Source: a virus | DNA: 64,000 nucleotides | Direction: 5' to 3' (one strand) | IMG/VR virus record: IMGVR_UViG_3300050132_000038 | Location: 62,001 to 126,000 of that record | Shown: piece by piece, positions 46,660 to 54,373 of the stretch | How positions within the stretch are numbered: position 1 is the first letter of the stretch | How the letters are laid out: each line of letters starts with the position of its first letter | Program-made: the position numbers and the translations under genes | The notes under the pieces: generated by a model | What the model was told of the DNA's origin: nothing | The model's input: only the letters and a program-made list of their open reading frames with translations | The model's database searches: none

Positions 46660-46937
46660 TTTAGTTTCTTCTCCTCGTTCAACATCTCTGCCATGATCTC
46701 CTGCTTCGTACTGAGGAAATCTTGCATCGCCACGTTCCGGTCTGCATGGTGTTTCGCCCAGATGTCCTCCACCTGGTACATACGGAAGTCCTCAGGAGCA
46801 CGGAAGAACACGCTATACATTGATCTATGTGGGACGTGGGTGATAGAGATAACTGTTGCGCCTTCGTCCTCAACTATGTTGGCGAGGATTGCGGCGTCGT
46901 GTGTATCACTCGCAAACATCAAGTGTATCTTACTCAT
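46656..46937 (-). CDS. hypothetical protein
   Basis: 93 residues. N-terminal KIHLMFASDTHDAAILANIV resembles a Rossmann-like start or a phosphoesterase-like D-x-H, but the other catalytic motifs are missing. C-terminal coiled helix (QEIMAEMLNEEKKLK). Confidence 0.6.
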   Translation of the reverse strand: MSKIHLMFASDTHDAAILANIVEDEGATVISITHVPHRSMYSVFFRAPEDFRMYQVEDIWAKHHADRNVAMQDFLSTKQEIMAEMLNEEKKLK

Positions 46938-46957
46938 GGCTTCTCCGGTAACTAAGT

Positions 46958-46966
46958 TATTTACAG
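46958..46966 (-). promoter_or_regulatory. CTGTAAATA late-promoter-like motif
   Basis: CTGTAAATAACTTAG on the minus strand, containing the stop TAA of the 36-residue gene and lying 20 bases upstream of the start at 46937. Confidence 0.5.
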
Positions 46967-47071
46967 TGAATCCAGGAACATCTGGCCTATGTCTTCCAGT
47001 GAGGGCATAGTGGGCTGTGCGTCGGATTCTTGTAGAGCTTGTGCCTCATCTTCAGTTAGGATATTGTCCAT
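46961..47071 (-). CDS. 36-residue acidic peptide
   Basis: MDNILTEDEAQALQESDAQP..., acidic and helical, with CGGGAGTAAGTA upstream. Its ATG overlaps the stop of the gene at 47071 (TAATG). Confidence 0.6.
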   Translation of the reverse strand: MDNILTEDEAQALQESDAQPTMPSLEDIGQMFLDSL

Positions 47072-47763
47072 TACTTACTCCCGGAGGTCATGTTGTTGAT
47101 CGTAGCCTGTGCATCTTTTAGAATTGAGAGCTCTTGCGTAAGTTGTTCCCGTGCAAGAGCAGACTCCGCAACGAGCATCTTCTTATCGGCTATAGTCTGA
47201 GCCAACCGATCTTTCTCAGCTTGTGCGGCAGGTTCCGATAGCAGGCGTCGCGCTACTGAGGGATCTATAATCAAGATGGACTTGTCATTAACTCGATCCC
47301 AGAAGCCAGAGATCAATGATAACTTCGCCGGGGACACTAGGGCATGAACGTTGATAGGCAACCACGTCTGCGGGATAGTGAAGAAATCCTGATTCTGTTT
47401 AGCCTCGACTAGGCTGGCTAGAAGGTGCTTCTGTGCAGCGTGGTAATCACCCCACTTGTGCGCCCAATCCTTTTCTGCTGGAGGGTAGGGGAATATGTGA
47501 TCGTCAATAGGACGGGAGGTCAACGAGAATACAAACTCACCTGCAGCACCTAGTACATCTATTGAGTTGTTGAGTATCCAGAGCTCTTTGAGCTCAACTA
47601 CAGCGAGGACTTCGGGCTCGGCTTCTTTAGCCATAGACTCTATTGTGTCCTGCAACCGCTTGGCGTCCCAGTCTGGAGCCCATTCTATTTTGGTGAGGGT
47701 AGTTGTGGGTTTGGGTTTACCAGTCAGCCACTGCTTGAACTTGTGGTGAATTTTCTTAATCAT
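47071..47763 (-). CDS. hypothetical protein, paralogue of 42438-43157
   Basis: 230 residues from the ATG at 47763 (MIKKIHHKFKQWLTGKPK), which overlaps the upstream stop. Middle part IPQTWLPINVHALVSPAKLS and SILIIDPSVARRLLSEP match the 42438 gene. C-terminal 50 residues are a coiled coil (LAQTIADKKMLVAESALARE). Confidence 0.7.
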   Translation of the reverse strand: MIKKIHHKFKQWLTGKPKPTTTLTKIEWAPDWDAKRLQDTIESMAKEAEPEVLAVVELKELWILNNSIDVLGAAGEFVFSLTSRPIDDHIFPYPPAEKDWAHKWGDYHAAQKHLLASLVEAKQNQDFFTIPQTWLPINVHALVSPAKLSLISGFWDRVNDKSILIIDPSVARRLLSEPAAQAEKDRLAQTIADKKMLVAESALAREQLTQELSILKDAQATINNMTSGSK

Positions 47764-48212
47764 TTGTTTTTCTCGTTGAAGATCGTGATGTAGTTGTTGA
47801 GTGGTACGTCTTCCCACCGTTCATATCTAAGCTTAGTCGAGGGATCGAACAAGGCAGAGCCATCCCAATAGACGACGTGCATCTCGTTCTCAAGATTTAG
47901 GGAGGGCACCTGGATGATAGCTCGACGACCCCACAGTAGGAGCCGGAGCATCGTAGTCTTTAACTCTACTAGACCGTGTGCGTCGGTGAGAAGGTAGCCA
48001 GCGTGGATTGACTGGAAATCTTTCTCCCATGTGAACCCTGCAATGTTCATAATCTTTTCGAGAACAGGACCGGAGGTACCCTTGAGGTCCATCTCGGCTA
48101 GTTCCTCGTGGGTTAGCTTCCCTCTAATGTATGCGTGACTAACGGAAGCAGCCATCGACACACAGCAGAGGTAGCAGTCTCGGTCTCTTCGTTGAGTAAT
48201 TAGTTCAGTCAT
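47760..48212 (-). CDS. putative papain/C39-like cysteine-peptidase-fold protein
   Basis: 150 residues from the ATG at 48212 (MTELITQRRDRDCYLCCVSM). The order fits a C39-type fold: Gln-containing TQRRDRDCYLCCVSMAA (oxyanion Gln and nucleophile Cys), then EMHVVYWDG (His) and LFDPST (Asp). Such folds occur in phages as peptidases or dead binding domains. Spacing is right, but no substrate is evident. Confidence 0.55.
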   Translation of the reverse strand: MTELITQRRDRDCYLCCVSMAASVSHAYIRGKLTHEELAEMDLKGTSGPVLEKIMNIAGFTWEKDFQSIHAGYLLTDAHGLVELKTTMLRLLLWGRRAIIQVPSLNLENEMHVVYWDGSALFDPSTKLRYERWEDVPLNNYITIFNEKNK

Positions 48213-48396
48213 TGTGCCCACCGTTGTTATACATGTTGAGTAGTGCCGTGGCAATCAGTGGTACGTCCCACTCACGAACCTGCTTAGTGGAAGCCATCAA
48301 CTGGTTAGCCATTCGCATAGCCCATGGAGGAATGCCTTTGTAGTTACCATCTTCGTCGGGAGTGAAGCCCTCAGGTAGTCGCATGTCCGTGCTCAT
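48205..48396 (-). CDS. small hypothetical protein
   Basis: 63 residues from the ATG at 48396 (MSTDMRLPEGFTPDEDGNYK), with TAGGAGAACG upstream. Helical second half (PPWAMRMANQLMASTKQVRE). Overlaps the peptidase-like gene by eight bases. Confidence 0.65.
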   Translation of the reverse strand: MSTDMRLPEGFTPDEDGNYKGIPPWAMRMANQLMASTKQVREWDVPLIATALLNMYNNGGHND

Positions 48397-48415
48397 TGAC
48401 GTTCTCCTACGGTTC

Positions 48416-48607
48416 TCATTGCTGCTCCCATTTAACAACGTCAGCTTTACCAGTGAACACGAGGTATGCCAACTTGAATCGTCTGAACAGATAGAGACCA
48501 GAGTAGCCGAGAGGACGACAGGGTACCCAGCGGCCGTTTACAAGTCTCAGCAGTTCTTTAGTTATAGTCGCAACGGACTCAGGTGAGTATAGACTAGGTA
48601 CGTTCAT
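48416..48607 (-). CDS. small basic hypothetical protein
   Basis: 63 residues (SVATITKELLRLVNGRWVPC, then LYLFRRFKLAYLVFTGKADV), of the common phage plan with Trp/Arg-rich middle. ATGA overlap with the P-loop gene upstream. Confidence 0.6.
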   Translation of the reverse strand: MNVPSLYSPESVATITKELLRLVNGRWVPCRPLGYSGLYLFRRFKLAYLVFTGKADVVKWEQQ

Positions 48608-48837
48608 TTAATGCTCCCTATACGGACAAGGTCTTCAACGAGAACCACGGAAGGTTTGTACATCTCCAAGAAAGTAGTCCAGTCGGCACCCGTCATTCTC
48701 TTCTCTGAGGCCGCCGCCTCCTCGTTGGCGTAGCGAACAGGAATACCTAACGCTTTCATTAAGATTTCGATCTCGCCGAGGATGGCAGACTTACCCGAGC
48801 CTACTCTACCCCTTACTGTAATTGTGATTTCACTCAT
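48604..48837 (-). CDS. minimal P-loop protein
   Basis: 77 residues from the ATG at 48837. GRVGSGKSAILGEIEILMK is a perfect Walker A, and PSVVLVED near the end could be Walker B. It is far too short for a complete ATPase domain, so it may work as a subunit or nucleotide sensor. Its ATG overlaps the stop of the membrane peptide. Confidence 0.7.
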   Translation of the reverse strand: MSEITITVRGRVGSGKSAILGEIEILMKALGIPVRYANEEAAASEKRMTGADWTTFLEMYKPSVVLVEDLVRIGSIK

Positions 48838-48941
48838 ACGATGTTCCAAAGAAACAGGAAAAGGTCTAGTCCCATTTTACCAACTAGAAGGAGAATCATA
48901 CCTAAAACTATAATACATATTACGGCGAACAGCGCATCCAT
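48834..48941 (-). CDS. 35-residue single-pass membrane peptide
   Basis: MDALFAVICIIVLGMILLLV then GKMGLDLFLFLWNIV: hydrophobic throughout, with GGAGACACCTG upstream. Small holin-like or inhibitor peptides look like this, but nothing else supports a lysis role. Confidence 0.55.
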   Translation of the reverse strand: MDALFAVICIIVLGMILLLVGKMGLDLFLFLWNIV

Positions 48942-48953
48942 CAGGTGTCTCCT

Positions 48954-49190
48954 TTAGACGATAGCGCCAAACCGCTGCATCACAAGCTTCTGGTGAGCAC
49001 ACGCTAATAGCTCACTAGCATTAACAGGATCTGCACTGCCAAATCCTAAGACTGGTAGACCGGTAGCCTCAAGGACAACCACAGCGCCTATCGCCTTGCC
49101 GTACTTCCCATTCTCAAGATCATCGGCTAGCTGACGTAGCATTGCCGGTACGTCGCTTAAGTCTGAGGTAGGTAATTTCGTAACTGTCAT
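48954..49190 (-). CDS. phage hypothetical protein
   Basis: 78 residues: LSDVPAMLRQLADDLENGKY, then AIGAVVVLEATGLPVLGFGS. This helix plus strand plan is a frequent small phage protein. One-base overlap with the upstream gene. Confidence 0.65.
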   Translation of the reverse strand: MTVTKLPTSDLSDVPAMLRQLADDLENGKYGKAIGAVVVLEATGLPVLGFGSADPVNASELLACAHQKLVMQRFGAIV

Positions 49191-49606
49191 TATTGAGGGT
49201 CTCCGTATTCGTTCCAGTCGCTATCATCGTCTTTATCTTTGTAGCCAAGTATTGATAACCAGTCTACGTGTAGAGCTCTTGGGATCATAGGCATCTCTTG
49301 ACGCTCTCCATCCTTATAGTATTCGTACTCCTTCACTATAAGACTCTCAGGTGGGTTAAAGCCTAGGCTCCCTCGAAGGTTCAAATCGAACTCAGCACCA
49401 AACATCTCGAGTGTTGTAGGGTTTAGCACGGACACAAAGATAGAGCACGCAGTCCAGTTGTGTTGGGGATCGTCTGATCCAGCGTACTTACGTAACAGGG
49501 GTATCAGGGCTTCGGCTAGATTGTTAGAGTCGGTATCTATTGTTCCCACAAGATCAGCAGCTCCTCCCTGTTGACCGTACTGATCGGCAATGAAAACTAA
49601 GTACAT
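49190..49606 (-). CDS. hypothetical protein
   Basis: 138 residues (MYLVFIADQYGQQGGAADLV, later FGAEFDLNLRGSLGFNPPES), acidic end. GGAGTTAAGAC ribosome site. No family recognised. Confidence 0.65.
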   Translation of the reverse strand: MYLVFIADQYGQQGGAADLVGTIDTDSNNLAEALIPLLRKYAGSDDPQHNWTACSIFVSVLNPTTLEMFGAEFDLNLRGSLGFNPPESLIVKEYEYYKDGERQEMPMIPRALHVDWLSILGYKDKDDDSDWNEYGDPQ

Positions 49607-49610
49607 TGTC

Positions 49611-49784
49611 TTAACTCCTGTAGAGACGAATTACGGTGTACCATTGATCAGTGTTTCGTGGCGCTGCCTGGAGTTGCTGTATTGCATCCTCAGCTAACTG
49701 CGGCGTGGAGAAGTCTACGACCACAGAGGAAACTGCGCAGCCGTGGCTATCGCCTACGTGAGTGCTGATAAGTAGTTTAAACAT
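49611..49784 (-). CDS. 57-residue hypothetical protein
   Basis: MFKLLISTHVGDSHGCAVSS..., an alpha/beta plan (strand, FSTPQLAEDAIQQLQAAPRN helix, WYTVIRLY strand) typical of small phage proteins. AAAGGACTCC ribosome site; overlaps the upstream gene by eight bases. Confidence 0.65.
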   Translation of the reverse strand: MFKLLISTHVGDSHGCAVSSVVVDFSTPQLAEDAIQQLQAAPRNTDQWYTVIRLYRS

Positions 49785-50112
49785 TGGAGTCCTTTAGCTG
49801 TTGAACTGCTTGGTCTATAACCGAATCCATATCTAAATCGATCAAAGGTTGTTTCTTCGGATCTAAGATAACTTCAGTGTCAGAGTCTTCGTGGAGGAAC
49901 CCTGCGATCTCTGCGTTTCTCTCTGCTTGCCTGAATGTCTGAAGGGGAACCATCGCCATTAGAGCCAGACTAGTTTGCAGAAAGTTATGCAGGCGATCTA
50001 TATCTTGTTCGTCTACAAGTCCTCGTCGAACGTTGTTCAAAGTTCGTATAGTGTTCTTACGGTAGAGACCTATGATGTGATCTTTACCTCGTGAATCTTT
50101 CTTTGTGCTCAT
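49777..50112 (-). CDS. hypothetical helical protein
   Basis: 111 residues (DHIIGLYRKNTIRTLNNVRR, then LHNFLQTSLALMAMVPLQTF), basic first half and acidic second half. A CTGTAAATA-type motif is 35 bases upstream. Confidence 0.65.
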   Translation of the reverse strand: MSTKKDSRGKDHIIGLYRKNTIRTLNNVRRGLVDEQDIDRLHNFLQTSLALMAMVPLQTFRQAERNAEIAGFLHEDSDTEVILDPKKQPLIDLDMDSVIDQAVQQLKDSNV

Positions 50113-50146
50113 CTTCTAGGCAGTTCTCAGTGAGACTAGTTATGAT

Positions 50147-50656
50147 TTATTTACAAGGGTACTCTTCACCGTAGTCCTCATCGTCACCGAACGGATCATC
50201 TGTAGGTTCACCGATGGAGAGTACCTTGATAAACCTGTAGCCTTTGGGATCATCAACTAGCGTGAGCGTATACACTGCGTAATGCACTTTCGGGTACACA
50301 GTGTCCTGGTAGGGTTGGACTTGTACAGCTTGAACCTTATAGAGCTCTCCGTTACACAGCTTAAACATAGAGGGGTAGAAGTATGGATCCTGCTCGAAGC
50401 ACTCCAGGCCGGTTATTGTTGAATCCTCGTAGAATAAAGTACACATGAGCTTCTGTGAGAACCCTGAGGCTGGGTTCGTACGGGTGAAGCGGGCGTGCAC
50501 TGGGTATTGAGCACCACCAGTAGGTAACTTTGATTTGACCTCGGGCTCAGGGTTAATCCAGGACTTCAAGATCTGAATCTGCTCCTTGGCAAGCTTTACT
50601 TTGTTCCACGAGGCTTCAGCGACTACCATGTTGAAGTCTTCGTCGATGATTATCAT
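50147..50656 (-). CDS. hypothetical protein
   Basis: 169 residues, beta-rich (GGAQYPVHARFTRTNPASGF, then VHYAVYTLTLVDDPKGYRF), acidic end (FGDDEDYGEEYPCK). GGAGTAAC ribosome site. No family recognised. Confidence 0.65.
   Translation of the reverse strand: MIIIDEDFNMVVAEASWNKVKLAKEQIQILKSWINPEPEVKSKLPTGGAQYPVHARFTRTNPASGFSQKLMCTLFYEDSTITGLECFEQDPYFYPSMFKLCNGELYKVQAVQVQPYQDTVYPKVHYAVYTLTLVDDPKGYRFIKVLSIGEPTDDPFGDDEDYGEEYPCK
50148..50156 (-). promoter_or_regulatory. TTGTAAATA late-promoter-like motif
   Basis: CTTGTAAATAAATC on the minus strand. It overlaps the stop codon of the gene at 50147 and precedes the gene at 49777-50112. Confidence 0.45.
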
Positions 50657-50660
50657 TTAG

Positions 50661-51617
50661 TTACTCCTTGGTTAGAGTTGGTTGGCAGTAAGCAATTTCT
50701 AAGAAGGCTGCCAAGGACGCCGCGGTCGCCCTAAGTTCTTGCTGTCGCTCTTTAGACTGTCCCGCTAGTATTCGAATCCGTTTTATATTAGGTGCTGAAA
50801 ACGGTTTAACTTTAAATGGGGCCTCGACCTGTAAGGCAATTGCGGTCATAGGGACCTGCTCTAAGTCATCCATGCTATAAATTTTGTGAAGGTAGCCGCT
50901 ATTCTTCTTAGCGGCCCTCTCTACTTTTTCTACAGTAACGATGGCAGGTTTAACTTTCTTAATGACCCGGGACAGGTGCCCCTCAGAGGTTACTTGAGAA
51001 TAGCCGAGCAGATTACATTTCTCGATCTTCCATAGCTCATCTGACTTGTAGTTTATGTAGTGGAAAGCGGGATCAGAATTATTTGCCAGTGTGCCCGCGT
51101 AGAAGGTGTTTCTAAATCGTAATTCTCTGTGCAGGTGTCCAGCTACAGTAACAGCATCACTCTTCTTCATTCCTACCTTAAAGTCCAAGCCTAACTTCTT
51201 TTCAACTTCGGGGACAGCAGCGTGGACTACATTCAGAGCATCGAACATTAGTCGCGCATGAGGCCACGGATTAAAGTTTACGTGAGCTCCGTCTATGTCT
51301 ACCACTTCGGCCCTAGAACTGAAGACGGTAACGTTATGAGCTCTGAGCAGATCTAGGCTACAGGAGGATGCTTCCCGATTGTTAAAGAGATCATGATTAC
51401 CAGCGATGATCCAGAAGCGTAGGTCATTGTACTCGGCAAATAGTTTTCGTAGCTTGCGGACAACGGTAAGGTCACCATCCTCTACAAGGTCCCCGTACTG
51501 AAAGATATTTTGTATCCTCCTCTTTCTCGCAATGTCACAGACGTGAGAAATCCTGAACAGGCGCGATTTCATGTTGGTAGGTTCGAGATGCAGATCTGCT
51601 ATCCCTAGTGCTCTCAT
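50661..51617 (-). CDS. second Mre11/SbcD-type metallophosphoesterase
   Basis: 318 residues, a divergent paralogue of the gp47-like protein at 44161: GIADLHL, NIFQYGDLVEDG, IIAGNHDLFNN and TVAGHLHREL keep the metal ligands. Between motifs III and IV it follows the same order, including FNPWPHARLMFDALNVVHAA versus LPYPHESFDSKALNVYHKE. Two such genes in one phage suggest division of labour. It overlaps the possible Rep gene upstream by four bases. Confidence 0.8.
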   Translation of the reverse strand: MRALGIADLHLEPTNMKSRLFRISHVCDIARKRRIQNIFQYGDLVEDGDLTVVRKLRKLFAEYNDLRFWIIAGNHDLFNNREASSCSLDLLRAHNVTVFSSRAEVVDIDGAHVNFNPWPHARLMFDALNVVHAAVPEVEKKLGLDFKVGMKKSDAVTVAGHLHRELRFRNTFYAGTLANNSDPAFHYINYKSDELWKIEKCNLLGYSQVTSEGHLSRVIKKVKPAIVTVEKVERAAKKNSGYLHKIYSMDDLEQVPMTAIALQVEAPFKVKPFSAPNIKRIRILAGQSKERQQELRATAASLAAFLEIAYCQPTLTKE

Positions 51618-52921
51618 TTCGTTTGGTCCACGTAAGTAGGTTTAGAGAAGTCGAGCTTCAGTGTGGCAGCGGCCTGGGCTAATCTCTTCGACTCCCGCGT
51701 TTTAGTCAAGATACCTGATAGCTCTTCCAAGTATAACGCCGCCCCCTTCGCAGATGATAACCACCGCTTAGTATGATCCTTCGTATTGGTCAACAGCCCT
51801 GCCTGCCCCTGCAGCATAATCAGATGCGCGTCAGGTGAAATGTCTAAACTTAGGTTCAATGATTCCGCCCACGTTACTAACCGAGGATCCCACGCAACCT
51901 TCTTCTTCCCTGCGTTAGTCTTGTACTCCTCTTCCCATAGCTTCATCATCCCTCGATGCTGTAGAGCAAATGGATTGTCTACAGTCACCATGTAGGATAA
52001 GCACGTACGCTCTATAGCATAGGTCATCAACGCTTCCACCGCACCTTTCCAGCCACGCTCAGGATACTCCCGCTTCACGTAGTCATACAAACCTTTGATA
52101 GTAGGCTTGGCCCCTAAACTCCAATAGTTCTTTAGATAGTAGTTACTCACAGTAAGATCGAACCGCAATCGTTTCTCCAGGTCCTGCTCCTCTTCACTAC
52201 CCATTGCCTTCTCGTTATCACGCTTCTCCTGTGCTTTATTATAAAGACACAGATGCATTAGCTTGTTACCCTTCCCTAACTTATCGCCTTTAGCATAGAT
52301 CGCCAAGGCTATTGAATCATCGTACTGATCCCCTACGCTACGCTTCATAGCTAATTCTTGCAACAGTGATATGTAACGTTCTCCGGTGTGCAGCCGCGTC
52401 TCATACATAAAATACCAACGATCAATCAATTCTCTCATTAGCTTTTCATTCTTCAATGGTGAACTATACTGCGCGAACGTTACTGAATGAATGTTGATAT
52501 TCCCAATCTTTACCTGCTGCGTTAGCCGGGTAACGTCTACACCCTTCTTACCCAGGAACTCTAGTACAAAGTAGAATATATCCTGCACCTGTGTCCGTAG
52601 CTTCAAGTTACCGAACGTATTGTCCCCACTGAACACTGATGCTGGATTAGCTAACACATTGAAGAACCATGTGGATCCTGCACGACCATCCTGTCGTAGT
52701 GTTACTGTTATTGCTGAACCTAGCTTCTTGAACTTCCCTGGGTTCATAATGAATATGATTCCCCCATCCTTATCGCGCAGTCCTCCATTCTTTTCCATTA
52801 CAGCCATTAGCTTCTTACTTTCCTTATCAGAGCATTCAACACCATTACTCTCGAAGGTCGTATCATCAACATCTAGGTCTGTTCCCATATTGATATTGTC
52901 CACCATTGCGTATGTCTTCAT
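51614..52921 (-). CDS. possible rolling-circle-type replication initiator
   Basis: 435 residues. The segment IALAIYAKGDKLGKGNKLMH, then LCLYNKAQEKRD and EKRLRFDLTVSNYYLK, resembles the central region of gpII/X-type phage replication proteins (YNKxxEL...LRxEVRL). I do not see a clear nicking Tyr or His pair, so this is tentative. Position supports it: it faces away from the repeat-rich region at 52.9-53.25 kb and is the first gene there. Alternative: unrelated DNA-binding protein. No Shine-Dalgarno stronger than GATAGGGCA. Confidence 0.4.
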   Translation of the reverse strand: MKTYAMVDNINMGTDLDVDDTTFESNGVECSDKESKKLMAVMEKNGGLRDKDGGIIFIMNPGKFKKLGSAITVTLRQDGRAGSTWFFNVLANPASVFSGDNTFGNLKLRTQVQDIFYFVLEFLGKKGVDVTRLTQQVKIGNINIHSVTFAQYSSPLKNEKLMRELIDRWYFMYETRLHTGERYISLLQELAMKRSVGDQYDDSIALAIYAKGDKLGKGNKLMHLCLYNKAQEKRDNEKAMGSEEEQDLEKRLRFDLTVSNYYLKNYWSLGAKPTIKGLYDYVKREYPERGWKGAVEALMTYAIERTCLSYMVTVDNPFALQHRGMMKLWEEEYKTNAGKKKVAWDPRLVTWAESLNLSLDISPDAHLIMLQGQAGLLTNTKDHTKRWLSSAKGAALYLEELSGILTKTRESKRLAQAAATLKLDFSKPTYVDQTK

Positions 52922-52950
52922 TGCCCTATCCCTTACCTTGATCTATGAAT

Positions 52951-52975
52951 CTACACATACCTAAACTATGTGTAG
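52951..52975. repeat. 9-bp hairpin containing the first iteron
   Basis: CTACACATA, 7-base loop, TATGTGTAG. The right arm is part of the first TAAACTATGTGTA copy (52962-52974). Confidence 0.75.
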
Positions 52976-52977
52976 TC

Positions 52978-52986
52978 TATTTACAT
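52978..52986 (-). promoter_or_regulatory. TGTAAATA motif toward the possible Rep gene
   Basis: ATGTAAATAGAC on the minus strand, 57 bases upstream of the ATG at 52921. Confidence 0.4.
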
Positions 52987-53018
52987 GCGTATTCGTTACC
53001 TGCGTATTCACCCTGAGT

Positions 53019-53031
53019 TAAACTATGTGTA
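53019..53031 (+). repeat. iteron copy 2 (TAAACTATGTGTA)
   Basis: Identical to copy 1 at 52962-52974. It directly follows the ACCCTGAGT arm of the long inverted repeat. Confidence 0.75.
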
Positions 53032-53103
53032 ACTATTCATGCAATTAATACACTTACTCATATATATTGATATTGTTATATTATACCCAAACTCAGGGTT
53101 ACT

Positions 53104-53122
53104 CATAGTTAAACTATGTGTG
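53104..53122 (+). repeat. iteron copy 3 within a palindrome
   Basis: CATAGTTAAACTATG (53104-53118) is a palindrome; TAAACTATGTGTG (53110-53122) is the third iteron, one base different from copies 1 and 2. Confidence 0.75.
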
Positions 53123-53221
53123 AGATACCCATATCGAGATGACGTATCATTTAACGAAAATGAAATTGTAGGGTGTGGATTCCTGCGTACCTATAGTTTG
53201 GATATAAGTAAAAAAATCTAC

Positions 53222-53230
53222 CTGTAAATA
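53222..53230 (+). promoter_or_regulatory. CTGTAAATA motif for the plus-strand genes
   Basis: CTGTAAATAACTAG on the plus strand, 28 bases before the ATG at 53259. The orientation reverses together with gene direction. Confidence 0.55.
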
Positions 53231-53258
53231 ACTAGTGTTCAACGTGGAGACTTATACA

Positions 53259-53576
53259 ATGACTGATGAAGAAGCGTACCGAGGATGGTTAGCTCGCAAG
53301 AACGGAGTAGCAGCTACAGCACACGAGGCTTTCCTCGCAGGGGTCAAACGTTACAAGGAGTTGTGGCTTCGAGAGCAAGAACTCAACTTACAGATGGAAG
53401 CTGAACTTCAGAGCGGTAGTCTGCCCTCTAGTCGTTACACCTTCGATCCTCATAATGTATTCGATCAATGGTTGATCCGCAACTTCAAGACTGGTGACAT
53501 TACCTCACGAGAACATAACCTGATGTTTAGCGTGTGGTACGCTCTCAAATCTGATAAGGAGAATCACAATGATTGA
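53259..53576 (+). CDS. hypothetical protein
   Basis: 105 residues from the ATG at 53259 (MTDEEAYRGWLARKNGVAAT), with GTGGAGACT upstream; an in-frame GTG at 53235 is less likely. The N-terminus resembles phage proteins of the plan YxxWLxxxxxxxxxHxAFLAG. Helical and acidic. First gene of the rightward operon. Confidence 0.65.
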   Translation: MTDEEAYRGWLARKNGVAATAHEAFLAGVKRYKELWLREQELNLQMEAELQSGSLPSSRYTFDPHNVFDQWLIRNFKTGDITSREHNLMFSVWYALKSDKENHND

Positions 53577-53838
53577 ACTAACCGATGACCAGCTTGATGA
53601 CATTTGGGATGCAATACCTGACTCTATTGACTATCGTTCTTTTGAGGAAGCAGAACGAGACTTTCGCTTGAAGTTTGCACGAGCTGTACTGCGGGTAGCC
53701 TACCCCGAAGCACAATGGATTACAAGATTACGCGTTGAAGTTACGCTCTCCAAGATGACTCACAACTTTACGTTCACCCGCGATGAAGTCATCGAGTTGT
53801 TAGGTGGTAAATTCAATCTGTTAAAGGATTCAAAGTGA
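53569..53838 (+). CDS. hypothetical acidic protein
   Basis: 89 residues starting MIELTDDQLDDIWDAIPDSI. The opening (LTDxQxDxIWxxxP) and FRLKFARAVLRVAY are shared in style with the protein at 56264 (ERVEEIWKSLPY..LRFRFAQAMLAAQ), so the two are probably distant relatives. AAGGAGAATC ribosome site. Confidence 0.65.
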   Translation: MIELTDDQLDDIWDAIPDSIDYRSFEEAERDFRLKFARAVLRVAYPEAQWITRLRVEVTLSKMTHNFTFTRDEVIELLGGKFNLLKDSK

Positions 53839-54083
53839 ATGAAGAATGGAAACAATCTGTTATCGAAGGGCTGATGATGCTGACGGGCACTGCTAGACGG
53901 GGTACCCCTCGTAAAGCTAAACTAGCACGGAAGTACAGCTATACCCGTACCACATTATCCTTCTGGTACAAGGGAGCAGTACCCAAAGTAAGCTGTAGTT
54001 CTGCTCGCATAGACATCAAACCCGTGGAGCTCCCTTTACAAGTAACTCAGGTGCAGCTAGAGTACACAGGAGAACGCAAGTGA
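53835..54083 (+). CDS. small basic hypothetical protein (GTG start)
   Basis: 82 residues, GTG start overlapping the previous stop, AAAGGATTC upstream. Middle part (RKAKLARKYSYTRTTLSFWY) could be a winged helix or HTH. Next gene also starts GTG. Confidence 0.6.
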   Translation: MNEEWKQSVIEGLMMLTGTARRGTPRKAKLARKYSYTRTTLSFWYKGAVPKVSCSSARIDIKPVELPLQVTQVQLEYTGERK

Positions 54084-54373
54084 GTGATGACCAAATCATA
54101 CCTACTACCGTTATCAAACAGCTTCTAAACGTCTTAGCGTTCTACGGTAACGAACGCAACATCGAGTGGGTAACGTTTCAGAAGGGGAAGCGTGAGCAGC
54201 AACTTAAGCGGCTACAGAATGACTCCTCCTGGCAACAAACTGGTGAAGACCATCGGGGTCATGAGGAGTTTAGAGAGAATGGGAAACAAGCTCTCGACGT
54301 ACTATCCGCCCTTGAGCAAGCTCTACCCGATTCCTTCTGGGATAGCGTAGAAGTACAAAAGGAAACCATATGA
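54080..54373 (+). CDS. hypothetical protein (GTG start)
   Basis: 97 residues, overlap of four bases with the previous gene, GGAGAACGCAA upstream. Charged helical centre (QKGKREQQLKRLQNDSSW). No family recognised. Confidence 0.6.
   Translation: MSDDQIIPTTVIKQLLNVLAFYGNERNIEWVTFQKGKREQQLKRLQNDSSWQQTGEDHRGHEEFRENGKQALDVLSALEQALPDSFWDSVEVQKETI

Larger units (their letters stand above)
52922..53258. other. candidate origin / divergent control region
   Basis: A gene-free AT-rich stretch where all transcription diverges. It has three copies of TAAACTATGTGT(A/G), an inverted repeat ACCCTGAGTT/AACTCAGGGT 70 bases apart, a palindrome CATAGTTAAACTATG, a hairpin at 52951-52975 and two TGCGTATTC repeats. 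Late-type motifs point outward on both sides (52978 minus, 53222 plus). Direct iterons plus AT-rich DNA next to a possible Rep gene fit a replication origin, but a promoter-operator cluster is the alternative. Confidence 0.55.

Noticed and set aside
46656-46937. Metallophosphoesterase
   Set aside because: Only a single SDTH-like opening is present; the GD, GNH and GHxH motifs are absent.
48834-48941. Holin
   Set aside because: The peptide is hydrophobic but no endolysin or spanin lies nearby, so a lysis role is not supported.
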